Shown piece by piece: positions 17,237 to 24,464 of a DNA stretch of 64,000 nt; position 1 is the stretch's first letter, and the number at the start of each line of letters is the position of its first letter. The stretch covers positions 1 through 64,000 of the forward strand of contig CAJMQQ010000006.1 in assembly GCA_905215625.1 (NCBI GenBank), read 5' to 3'. The position numbers and the translations under genes were made by a program. Under the pieces are notes generated by a model that saw only the letters and a program-made list of their open reading frames with translations, searched no databases and was not told where the DNA came from. This DNA comes from an uncultured bacterium. GTDB taxonomy: Bacteria > Bacillota > Clostridia > Lachnospirales > Lachnospiraceae.

Positions 17237-18589
17237 CTATTGTCCCAACTGTTTTTTCATCTTTTTCACACAATGATAAAAGGCCGGTACTAAAAAGAAA
17301 TCTGCAAAAATCCAGGCAATGGGGCTTCCAATACAAGCAGCTGCATAGCCAAAAATTGGAACCAGCACAAATCCTGCTAAGGAACGGCCTACCATCTCGC
17401 ATACGCCTGCAGTAATGGCAAAGGTACTGTATCCCATTCCCTGAATGGCAAACCGCATAACGTTTACCAGAAGAAGCGGAATATAGAACACACTGTTGCC
17501 CATCAGATACATCCATGCCTGATTTAAGATTTCTGTTTCTCCTGCATCTACAAAAAGCAGGGAAATCTGTTTTCCAAAGAAGAACAAAATCACGCAGGCA
17601 GCAACCGAATAAACTGCTCCGATCATATTAGCATAGCGGACTCCTTCTTTGACCCGGTCTACTTTTCCTGCTCCTACATTCTGGCCTGCCCAGGTAGCCA
17701 TGGTTCCTCCCAGGGCGTCAAAAGGCGTACAGAAAAACATACTGACCCTGCTGCCGGCTGTAACAGCTGCAACTGCCATAGAACCCAGGGAGTTTACTGC
17801 GGTCTGCAGAATCACATTTCCAATAGCAGTAATGGAATACTGGAATCCCATGGGAAATCCCATACCGCACAGCACTGCCATCAAATGTTTGTTGACCTTC
17901 ATTTCTTCTTTGCTCATCTTTAAAATCTGGTATTTCCGGCGCATAAAGAAAAAGCAGAGAATGCCGGAAACTCCCTGGGAAATAACGGTTGCATAAGCTG
18001 CGCCTGCAGGTCCCATCTTCATTACGATAATCATAAATAAATCCAGGAAAATATTTAGCACAGACGCCATTAAAAGGAAATACACCGGCGTTTTGCTGTC
18101 TCCCAGAGACCGGATGATTCCGGAGGTCATATTATAAAGGAAGGTGGTCGGAATGCCCAAAAAGATCACAAAAATGTAACTGTACGCTTCCTGGATAATG
18201 TCTTCCGGGGTTTTCATCCAGACCAGAATATCCATACAAAGTACGGATACCGCTGCAGTCAGCACAATTGAAATTCCAATAGACAGCCACGCTGCATTAG
18301 CAACAAAGCGTCTAAGACCGGAGTAATCCCTTGCGCCGAATTTTTGTGCTACCGGAATGGCGAAACCGCTGCAGACTCCGATGCAGAAACCATTAATCAT
18401 AAAATTAATGGAACCAGTGGAACCCACTGCTGCCAGTGCATTCACACCCAGATATTTTCCTACAATAATGGTATCTACCATACTGTAAAACTGCTGAAAT
18501 AAAAGTCCCAGAAACATAGGAACGGCAAATCCGATAATAAGCTTTAAAGGTGCGCCTTCTGTCATGTCTTTTACTTTTTCCTGTGCCAT
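17237..18589 (-). CDS. MATE-family efflux transporter
   Basis: A 450-residue, roughly 12-span transporter of the MATE/DinF family (opening MTEGAPLKLIIGFAVPMFLG, then QQFYSMVDTIIVGKYLG, both hallmark N-terminal segments of this branch). Such proteins export cationic or aromatic compounds using Na+ or H+. I chose the ATG at 18589, with AGGA ten bases upstream, over an upstream ATG at 18634 that lacks a site. The leader upstream resembles a cobalamin riboswitch and has its own terminator, so expression may be repressed by a corrinoid. The lipoprotein gene follows 13 bases downstream and may be co-transcribed. Confidence 0.93.
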   Translation of the reverse strand: MAQEKVKDMTEGAPLKLIIGFAVPMFLGLLFQQFYSMVDTIIVGKYLGVNALAAVGSTGSINFMINGFCIGVCSGFAIPVAQKFGARDYSGLRRFVANAAWLSIGISIVLTAAVSVLCMDILVWMKTPEDIIQEAYSYIFVIFLGIPTTFLYNMTSGIIRSLGDSKTPVYFLLMASVLNIFLDLFMIIVMKMGPAGAAYATVISQGVSGILCFFFMRRKYQILKMSKEEMKVNKHLMAVLCGMGFPMGFQYSITAIGNVILQTAVNSLGSMAVAAVTAGSRVSMFFCTPFDALGGTMATWAGQNVGAGKVDRVKEGVRYANMIGAVYSVAACVILFFFGKQISLLFVDAGETEILNQAWMYLMGNSVFYIPLLLVNVMRFAIQGMGYSTFAITAGVCEMVGRSLAGFVLVPIFGYAAACIGSPIAWIFADFFLVPAFYHCVKKMKKQLGQ

Positions 18590-18705
18590 TGCGTGTAATC
18601 CTTTCTCAGTCAAATTTTTTGCGCTTATTATCATAACGCAACTTTTAATTTTTTCAACTGTTTTTTACTATATTTTTGATTTATCTTTCATATTTCTTGG
18701 TATAA

Positions 18706-18733
18706 CAAAAGCAGGAGAATCAATCCCCTGCTT
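18706..18733 (-). terminator. Intrinsic terminator in the MATE leader
   Basis: On the minus strand GCAGGGGA pairs with TTCTCCTGC and is followed by TTTTG. It lies between the aptamer-like region and the MATE start codon, in the position of a riboswitch expression platform. Confidence 0.65.
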
Positions 18734-18739
18734 TCTGCA

Positions 18740-18865
18740 AGTTTTCTGCTGGTTGTCAGCCATACATATCCTATAGATATGCAGTAACGGACTTGGATTT
18801 TTACCGACTTCCAATTGTCTTTCACTTATGATGCTTGCACATCTGGATATTACTATCCCTTACAT
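18740..18865 (-). ncRNA. Cobalamin-riboswitch-like leader upstream of the MATE gene
   Basis: On the minus strand the leader shows, in order: a small hairpin GATG/CATC; the core segment GGAAGTCGGTAAAAATCC followed by GTCCGTTACTG, which matches the cobalamin aptamer core (GGGAA...CGGTG..AATCC...C.CGC.ACTG); a stem CATATC/GATATG in the P6 place; and CCAGCAGAAAACTTGC, which resembles the B12 box. A terminator follows and a promoter stands just upstream. Several bases differ from the canonical core, and the P5 pairing is poor, so it may be a variant class. Recognised by eye only; an Rfam covariance search (RF00174 and related) would settle it. Confidence 0.6.
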
Positions 18866-18869
18866 CCTT

Positions 18870-18898
18870 ATACTATGACAAATTTCAAAAAAAGTCAA
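18870..18898 (-). promoter_or_regulatory. Promoter of the MATE leader
   Basis: TTGACT (18898-18893), a 17-base spacer and TAGTAT (18875-18870). Transcription would start near 18863, right before the aptamer-like region. Confidence 0.7.
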
Positions 18899-18921
18899 TG
18901 AATTTTCGAAAGTTCATTCCT

Positions 18922-20268
18922 TTAACAACCGCCTTTTTTGTCTTGCAAAACCGCTCTCACAAGCCGGATGGTCTTATTTTCCACATTCAGAATCTGGAAT
19001 TCATATCCCAGACAGGATACCACTGGGTTTTCTCCTTCTCCAGGAATCCGTCCTAATTTGGAAATCAGGAAACCGTTTATGGTATCATAAAGTTCTTCGT
19101 CTTCTTCCTCAAAGGTAATGCCCAGCACCTCTTCTGCTTCTTCCAAAGGGGTCATACCATTCATTAAAAAGCTGCCGGATTCTTCTCTGGTAATGAAGTT
19201 CTCTTCTACATCGTATTCGTCCATAATATTTCCGACAATTTCCTCTAAAATATCTTCCATGGTAACAATGCCCACCGTCTGTCCATATTCATCCACAACG
19301 ATTTCCATGTGGATTTTCTGGGACTGCATCTCCCGGAATAAATTGTCCAGGCTTCTGGTTTCCGGAATAAAATGGGCTTCCCGCAAAAGTTCCGGAATCT
19401 GATCCAGCGGCATCTCCTTGTACGGATCCTGTTCAAAAAACACCACCGCATCTCTCATATGTAAAATGCCGATAATGTCATCAATTTCTTCCCGATATAC
19501 CGGATAACGGGAATTTTTGCCTTCTTTTAAAATAAAGTCCAGCGCTTCCCGCAAAGTCAGACTGCAATCCAGAGCCACCAGATTTTTCCGGTGGGTCATA
19601 ACATCTTCCGCCGTTTTATCATCCAGTTCGAAAATATTGGTAATCATCTCCGCCTCTCCGGCTTCCAGAATTCCCTGTTCATGGCCTTCATTGACCATGG
19701 ATTTAATGTCTTCTTCTGTCACATTGTCTATATCTTTTTTCATGTCTGCGCCCAGAAGTTTTAATACCAGCCAGGATACTCCATTAATCAGGGCTGTCAT
19801 GGGAAAACAGACCTTCATCAGAATATCTACCACCGGCAAAAGGGCAGATGCCCACTTTTCCGGATTTTTTACTGCCAGTTCCTTCGGAATCACAATCCCA
19901 AAGGGGATAAATGCCAAAAGGAGCACAATCACGGACGCAATCATGCAGACTGGCAGAATCCAAGCTCCCTCTACCAAAAACTGGGTTTTTAAAAGGGTTC
20001 CCAGAGACAATGCCAGACCCTTCCAGATCGTTAATCCAGCCGCCATTCCCATGATGCTGGTAATTAATAATACGGTCGCAATAAATCTCTGTGGATGTCC
20101 TGCCGCCCGCAAAAGCCGTTCTGCCTTTGCGTCTCCTTTTTCCTTCTCTTCTTCCAGCTTTGCCTCATTGACGTGCTGGATCGCTGCTCCAAATCCGTAA
20201 AGAACCGCGCTTAACGCAACAAATGCAAGTAAAATCACCATACTGACCGGTGAATAGCCATCGTCCAT
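18922..20268 (-). CDS. CNNM/CorC-type transporter-like protein (DUF21, CBS pair, CorC domain)
   Basis: A 448-residue membrane protein of the HlyC/CorC (CNNM) family, linked to Mg2+ or other divalent cation efflux. Four hydrophobic segments lie at about residues 7-27, 60-83, 98-125 and 150-172 (DUF21). A CBS pair covers about residues 210-335, with MTHRKNLVALDCSLTLREAL and ILEEIVGNIMDEYDVEE at its end. The C-terminal CorC_HlyC domain (SFLMNGMTPLEEAEEVLGI to the end) is complete. Older annotations call such proteins hemolysins without good reason. It follows mazF by 109 bases and is separated from it by a terminator. Confidence 0.9.
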   Translation of the reverse strand: MDDGYSPVSMVILLAFVALSAVLYGFGAAIQHVNEAKLEEEKEKGDAKAERLLRAAGHPQRFIATVLLITSIMGMAAGLTIWKGLALSLGTLLKTQFLVEGAWILPVCMIASVIVLLLAFIPFGIVIPKELAVKNPEKWASALLPVVDILMKVCFPMTALINGVSWLVLKLLGADMKKDIDNVTEEDIKSMVNEGHEQGILEAGEAEMITNIFELDDKTAEDVMTHRKNLVALDCSLTLREALDFILKEGKNSRYPVYREEIDDIIGILHMRDAVVFFEQDPYKEMPLDQIPELLREAHFIPETRSLDNLFREMQSQKIHMEIVVDEYGQTVGIVTMEDILEEIVGNIMDEYDVEENFITREESGSFLMNGMTPLEEAEEVLGITFEEEDEELYDTINGFLISKLGRIPGEGENPVVSCLGYEFQILNVENKTIRLVRAVLQDKKGGC

Positions 20269-20359
20269 TGGACTTTCAACACTCCTTTTTCTCTAAATTG
20301 ACTGAATAATCTGTACTTTGTTCATCATATCATGTTTATCCAGGTTCGTCAATCAGCTG

Positions 20360-20399
20360 AAAAACAGCCTGGAACCTTTATGTATCCAGTTCCAGGCTG
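20360..20399 (-). terminator. Terminator overlapping the 3' end of the mazF-like gene
   Basis: A perfect 11-base inverted repeat (CAGCCTGGAAC / GTTCCAGGCTG) followed by five T on the minus strand. The left arm encodes the last codons of the toxin and the stop codon sits in the loop. Confidence 0.85.
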
Positions 20400-20725
20400 A
20401 CTTTCAGCGCTGCGTTCACTCTCTCCTGCAGCTCGTCGTCAATATGACAGATTTTTTCTTTTAAACGCTGTTTGTCAATAGTACGGAGCTGCTCCAGCAG
20501 AATAACTGAATCCTTTACCATGCTGCACCGGCTCATTGGCAGTTCTACATGGGTGGGAAGTTTTGCCTTATTCATTCTGGACGTAATCGCTGCGCAGATT
20601 ACGGTAGGGCTGTGTCTGTTTCCCACATCATTCTGAATAATCAAAACCGGACGGATACCACCTTGTTCGGATCCTACTACCGGTCTTAAATCTGCATAAT
20701 AAATATCTCCACGTCTGATGATCAC
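20378..20725 (-). CDS. MazF/PemK-family endoribonuclease (NdoA-like)
   Basis: A 115-residue toxin-like RNase. It opens [20 protein letters not shown] and contains [20 protein letters not shown] and [10 protein letters not shown], which match Bacillus EndoA/NdoA closely, including the Arg of the GxRP motif and the Ser/Thr of the active site. It would cut mRNA at a short U-rich site. In Bacillus the antitoxin gene lies between alr and ndoA; here only 78 bases separate alr from this start, so no antitoxin is encoded in that gap. Its end overlaps a strong terminator, making it the last gene of the nnr-alr operon. Confidence 0.9.
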   Translation of the reverse strand: MIIRRGDIYYADLRPVVGSEQGGIRPVLIIQNDVGNRHSPTVICAAITSRMNKAKLPTHVELPMSRCSMVKDSVILLEQLRTIDKQRLKEKICHIDDELQERVNAALKVSLELDT

Positions 20726-20803
20726 GTTTTCACTCTCCTATCCTTCGGATAGTATGGGCATAAACAACGGTTCTTATACACCGTCAGATGCCCTTATTCC
20801 ATT

Positions 20804-21985
20804 CTATGAGTGAAAACAGGCTATCGTTCCGTTTTTCATATAAATTCTCGGAACCCGCTTATTGATATTGCATAAAATTTCATAATGAAATCCTCCGGAC
20901 AGCTCTGCCAGCGTCTCAACGGAAATTGACAATTCTCCACTGGTTCCTAGCAAAACGGCTTCATCCCATTCTGCCGCTTCTGGAATATCCGTCACGTCTG
21001 CCATAAACTGATCCATGCAAATCCGCCCCAGAATCGGCGCCTTTTTCCCATGAATCAGTACATATCCTTTTCCAGACAGATTTCTGGGATAGCCGTCCCC
21101 GTATCCGGCTGCAATCGTGGCAACCCGCGTGGGTTTCTGTGCCGTAAAGGTACCTCCGTAGCTGACGCTGGTTCCAGCCGGAATCATTTTGATATAGGTA
21201 ATGCGAGCTTTCCAGGACAGGGCTGGAAACAGGGAAATCGTTGTTTTATCCACTTCATCTGACGGATATACTCCGTAAATGGAAATTCCGGCCCGCACTG
21301 CCTGAAATCCGGTTCCAATGCCTTCTAAAATTCCGGCGCTGTTGGCACAGTGACAAAGGGGAATCTGCATTCCTCTCTGTGAAAGCTTATCGCAGAAACG
21401 GCGATACCGCTCCAGCTGATGTTTCGCAGAAGTTTTATCCGTTTCATCGGCTTTTGCAAAATGGGTAAATAACCCCTCTATCTCTATCCCTGGATAAGAC
21501 GCAATCTGAGCTGCCAAATCTGCTGACTGGCTAGAATCGTCCATGCCAATCCGGCTCATTCCCGTATCCAGCGCCAGGTGTATCCGGCCTGGACGCCCCA
21601 GCCTGCAGGCTGCTTTTCCAAAGGCAGCTGCCGCTTCTTTTGTAAAGATAACTGGCCGGATTTCTTCTAAAACCAGTTCTTCATAACGGCTTTCATGAAC
21701 CGGCCCAAGGATGAGAACCGGCTTTTTTATCCCATGACGGCGAAGTAATATTCCTTCATCTGCAGTTGCGGCGGCAAAGCCGATGACATAAGGGTCAATA
21801 GCATCGGCCACTGCCTCTGCCCCATGGCCATAGGCGTCTGTTTTTACCACGCCAATTATTCCGGTTCCTTCCGGAAGGCTTTTTTTCATGGCTTCCATAT
21901 TATGGCAGACTGCATCCAGATCGACGACGGCACAGGTTCTGTCATATCTGTCATATGGAACCGTTATTCTATCTGTCTGATTCAT
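20804..21985 (-). CDS. alr: Alanine racemase
   Basis: A 393-residue PLP enzyme that interconverts L- and D-alanine for peptidoglycan. The PLP-lysine motif GVVKTDAYGHGAEAVA lies near residue 45, the phosphate-binding and interface segments CHCANSAG near 208 and AAGYGDGYPRNL near 293, and GRICMDQFMADVTD near 318. The catalytic tyrosine lies in the SVSYGGTFTAQ segment near residue 275. Length is standard. The ATG overlaps the stop of the upstream NAD(P)HX repair gene (ATGA), so the two are coupled. Confidence 0.95.
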   Translation of the reverse strand: MNQTDRITVPYDRYDRTCAVVDLDAVCHNMEAMKKSLPEGTGIIGVVKTDAYGHGAEAVADAIDPYVIGFAAATADEGILLRRHGIKKPVLILGPVHESRYEELVLEEIRPVIFTKEAAAAFGKAACRLGRPGRIHLALDTGMSRIGMDDSSQSADLAAQIASYPGIEIEGLFTHFAKADETDKTSAKHQLERYRRFCDKLSQRGMQIPLCHCANSAGILEGIGTGFQAVRAGISIYGVYPSDEVDKTTISLFPALSWKARITYIKMIPAGTSVSYGGTFTAQKPTRVATIAAGYGDGYPRNLSGKGYVLIHGKKAPILGRICMDQFMADVTDIPEAAEWDEAVLLGTSGELSISVETLAELSGGFHYEILCNINKRVPRIYMKNGTIACFHS

Positions 21986-23532
21986 TCTATTTTACTCTCC
22001 ATATCCGCTAATTCTCCTGCCATATCAGCCAGCTCGCTGGCTAACAGACTTGCCTTTCCCTTTTCTTTCCAGTACCGGTCTCCTGCCAGTCCATGAAGGT
22101 AGACGGAAAGGATGGCGCCTTCAAAGGGTTCCATCCCCTGTGCGCACAAGGCGCCGATGATTCCGGCCAGTACGTCTCCGGATCCGGCTTTTGCCATTGC
22201 GCTGTTCCCACTAGTATTCAGATACAGACGGCCGTCCCGATCTGCCGCTGCAGTAGCCGCGTCTTTCAACACACAGTGAATGCCCCAGAAGGACGCGTAT
22301 TCTGCTGCTGTGCCGCTTACGTCCTCCTGGATTTCCCTTATGGTCTTTCCAGTCAGTCTGGCCATTTCTCCCAGGTGGGGCGTAATTACAATGTTTTCCG
22401 TATAATATCGGGTCAGCTCCGGATTGGCTGCAATTACATTTAAACCGTCTGCGTCAATGACAACCGTCGAACAGGCAGCAGACAAAACCCCTGTTACCAG
22501 CTCTTTTACATAGGGTTCTGTCCCAAGTCCAGGACCCAGTACCACCGCATCTGCCCAGACGCACTGGTCTTCTAACAGCTTTCCAAATCCTTTCGGATCT
22601 TCCCAAGCCATTTCCGGATCGTAAACCGCAAGTATAGCTTCTGGAAGAAGCTGCTGAAGAATCTGCCTGTTTTCTTCTACTGTTAAAATCTTTACCAGTC
22701 CGGCGCCGCACCGGTAAGCTGCCTTTGCGCTAAGATAAGCGGCTCCGCTCATGGTTCTGGATCCTGCGGCAATCAGGACATGGCCGAAAGTTCCCTTATT
22801 TGAATGCTCCGGACGGCGGGGAAGCAGTGACAAATCCTCCGGACCATAGGTAAACGCCGGATTCAGATCCTGACTGTTTTTTAACATCACCTTCTCATAT
22901 GCAAGTTCTGGAAACCCAATGTCTCCAATTACCACTTCTCCGGCATATTCCCGTCCGGGAAAAAGGACAGTTCCGCATTTTTCCCATCCAAAGGTAACGG
23001 TTACGTCTGCGCGGAATGCGCTCCCCATCACAGCTCCGCTGTCAGAGTGAATCCCGGACGGAATATCTACCGCTACTTTAAGCTTTGCCGGCTGTCTGGA
23101 AATCAGATCCATACACTGGAGAAACTCGCCTTCCACCGGTCTTGTAAGGCCTACCCCGAACAGTCCGTCTAAAATTACTCCGTCCAGTTCTTCCTTTACA
23201 TCCTGCCAGAAAACACCAGGAATTCCCAGTTTTTCACAGATTTCCCGCTGAAGCCTGCATTCCCCGGTCTCTTTTTCCCGATCTCCTGCCAGAATTAATG
23301 TTGATTTATATCCTGCCAGATGCAGCATCCTGGCCGCTGCTGCCGCATCTGCCCCATTATTTCCTGTACCGCAGACTGCCCAGACAGCTGTCCCCCTGCT
23401 GATCCGCTTTTCCACTTCCTGAGCAATGCACCAGCCAGCCCGTTCCTGAAGTACCAGCGACGGAATCCCAATTTCATTGATTGTATATGCATCAATGGCT
23501 TTCATCTGCTGTCCTGTTACCAAATTTCTCAT
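21982..23532 (-). CDS. nnr: Bifunctional NAD(P)HX epimerase / ADP-dependent NAD(P)HX dehydratase
   Basis: A 516-residue fusion that repairs hydrated NADH and NADPH. The N-terminal YjeF_N epimerase domain (about 1-210) has VCGTGNNGADAAAAARML and LDGLFGVGLTRPVEGE. The C-terminal carbohydrate-kinase-like dehydratase (about 225-505) has NKGTFGHVLIAAGSRTMSGA, VIDADGLN, TPHLGEMARL and the catalytic AKAGSGDVLAGIIGA. Both halves look complete. GGGGTGCGGC precedes the ATG. It is the first gene of an operon with alr and the mazF-like gene, separated from rex by a terminator. Confidence 0.94.
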   Translation of the reverse strand: MRNLVTGQQMKAIDAYTINEIGIPSLVLQERAGWCIAQEVEKRISRGTAVWAVCGTGNNGADAAAAARMLHLAGYKSTLILAGDREKETGECRLQREICEKLGIPGVFWQDVKEELDGVILDGLFGVGLTRPVEGEFLQCMDLISRQPAKLKVAVDIPSGIHSDSGAVMGSAFRADVTVTFGWEKCGTVLFPGREYAGEVVIGDIGFPELAYEKVMLKNSQDLNPAFTYGPEDLSLLPRRPEHSNKGTFGHVLIAAGSRTMSGAAYLSAKAAYRCGAGLVKILTVEENRQILQQLLPEAILAVYDPEMAWEDPKGFGKLLEDQCVWADAVVLGPGLGTEPYVKELVTGVLSAACSTVVIDADGLNVIAANPELTRYYTENIVITPHLGEMARLTGKTIREIQEDVSGTAAEYASFWGIHCVLKDAATAAADRDGRLYLNTSGNSAMAKAGSGDVLAGIIGALCAQGMEPFEGAILSVYLHGLAGDRYWKEKGKASLLASELADMAGELADMESKIE

Positions 23533-23565
23533 GCCGCACCCCTTTCTCCCCTGACCATGCTGATT

Positions 23566-23612
23566 GATAAAATACCGGCAGAAAGAAGCCTGTAGGTCTC
23601 TTCTGCCGGCAT
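23566..23612 (-). terminator. Terminator of rex
   Basis: On the minus strand GCCGGCAGAAGA pairs with TCTTTCTGCCGGT (small bulge) and is followed by ATTTTATC. It lies just after the rex stop codon. Confidence 0.75.
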
Positions 23613-23620
23613 AAACGGTT

Positions 23621-24310
23621 TTATTTCTTTTTTGCTTTTTCTGCTTTCTCCTTTGCCCTCTTTTCTTCCCGATCCTGCATACTGCATACCCGGTAAGAAA
23701 GGCGCATTAAACTCTCGGAAAGATGTACGTTTTCTACTACCACATCGTCCGGAACGACCAAATCTGTGTGGGCAAAATTCCAAATGGCTTTTACTCCCGC
23801 TTTTACCAGCCGGTCTGCAATTTCCGGAGCTTTGGTCTTTGGAATCGTAAGAGCTGCAATCTGCACTTCATTGTCCACAATAAACTGCTCCAAATCTTCT
23901 ACTCCCCGAATCTCAATTCCCCGCACTACCAGCCCGATTAATCTCGGATTGATATCAAACATACCTTTGATGATAAAGCCCCGCTTTTCAAAATTCGTAT
24001 AATTGGCTATAGCCTGTCCCAGGTTGCCTGCACCAATAATGATAATATTATGCTGCCTGTCAATTCCCAGAATCTTTCCAATCTCTGTATAAAGATATTT
24101 TACATTATAGCCATATCCCTGCTGTCCAAAGCCTCCGAAATTATTTAAATCCTGACGGATCTGAGAAGCTGTCACCTTCATTTTGCTGCTAAGCTCATTG
24201 GAGGAAATGCGCTCTACCCCGTCCTCCAGAAGTTCTCCAAGATAACGATAATATCTGGGAAGTCTGGAAATTACGGCTTTGGATATTACTTTTTCTTCCA
24301 CGTATTCCAC
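23621..24310 (-). CDS. rex: Redox-sensing transcriptional repressor Rex
   Basis: About 229 residues. The N-terminal winged helix holds ISKAVISRLPRYYRYLGEL and KVTASQIRQDLNNFGGFGQQ; the Rossmann domain has IIIIGAGNLGQAIANY, the NADH-binding glycine motif, and the C-terminal swapped helix SLMRLSYRVC. Rex represses fermentation genes until NADH rises. Start: a TTG at 24361, ATG at 24334 and GTG at 24310 are in frame. The excellent promoter at 24372-24344 would place the RNA start near 24337, three bases from the ATG, so I prefer the GTG, whose product (EYVEEKVISKAV) matches the usual Rex N-terminus and has AAAGG just upstream. A nearly leaderless ATG start remains possible. Confidence 0.9.
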   Translation of the reverse strand: MEYVEEKVISKAVISRLPRYYRYLGELLEDGVERISSNELSSKMKVTASQIRQDLNNFGGFGQQGYGYNVKYLYTEIGKILGIDRQHNIIIIGAGNLGQAIANYTNFEKRGFIIKGMFDINPRLIGLVVRGIEIRGVEDLEQFIVDNEVQIAALTIPKTKAPEIADRLVKAGVKAIWNFAHTDLVVPDDVVVENVHLSESLMRLSYRVCSMQDREEKRAKEKAEKAKKK

Positions 24311-24343
24311 CTGACCTTTCTTTACTATTCTCATCTGCTTCCT

Positions 24344-24372
24344 ATTATAGTTTTTTGTCAAATTCTTGTCAA
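24344..24372 (-). promoter_or_regulatory. Consensus promoter of rex
   Basis: TTGACA (24372-24367), 17-base spacer, TATAAT (24349-24344): a perfect sigma-A consensus. A second TTGACA lies inside the spacer. Confidence 0.85.
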
Positions 24373-24400
24373 ACTATTTTTTGCAAACCTGCTCAATTTG

Positions 24401-24429
24401 TTGCAAAAAACAGCTTCCTATATTATACT
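24401..24429 (+). promoter_or_regulatory. Promoter of the ABC-F gene
   Basis: TTGCAA, 17-base spacer, TATACT, ending 35 bases before the ATG at 24465. Divergent from the rex promoter about 30 bases away. Confidence 0.7.
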
Positions 24430-24464
24430 TATACTGTATTTTTATGTGTTTTTAGGAGGTTGTG

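Noticed and set aside
18922..20268. Hemolysin
   Set aside because: The DUF21-CBS-CorC layout is a cation-transport family; the hemolysin label in databases rests on weak evidence.
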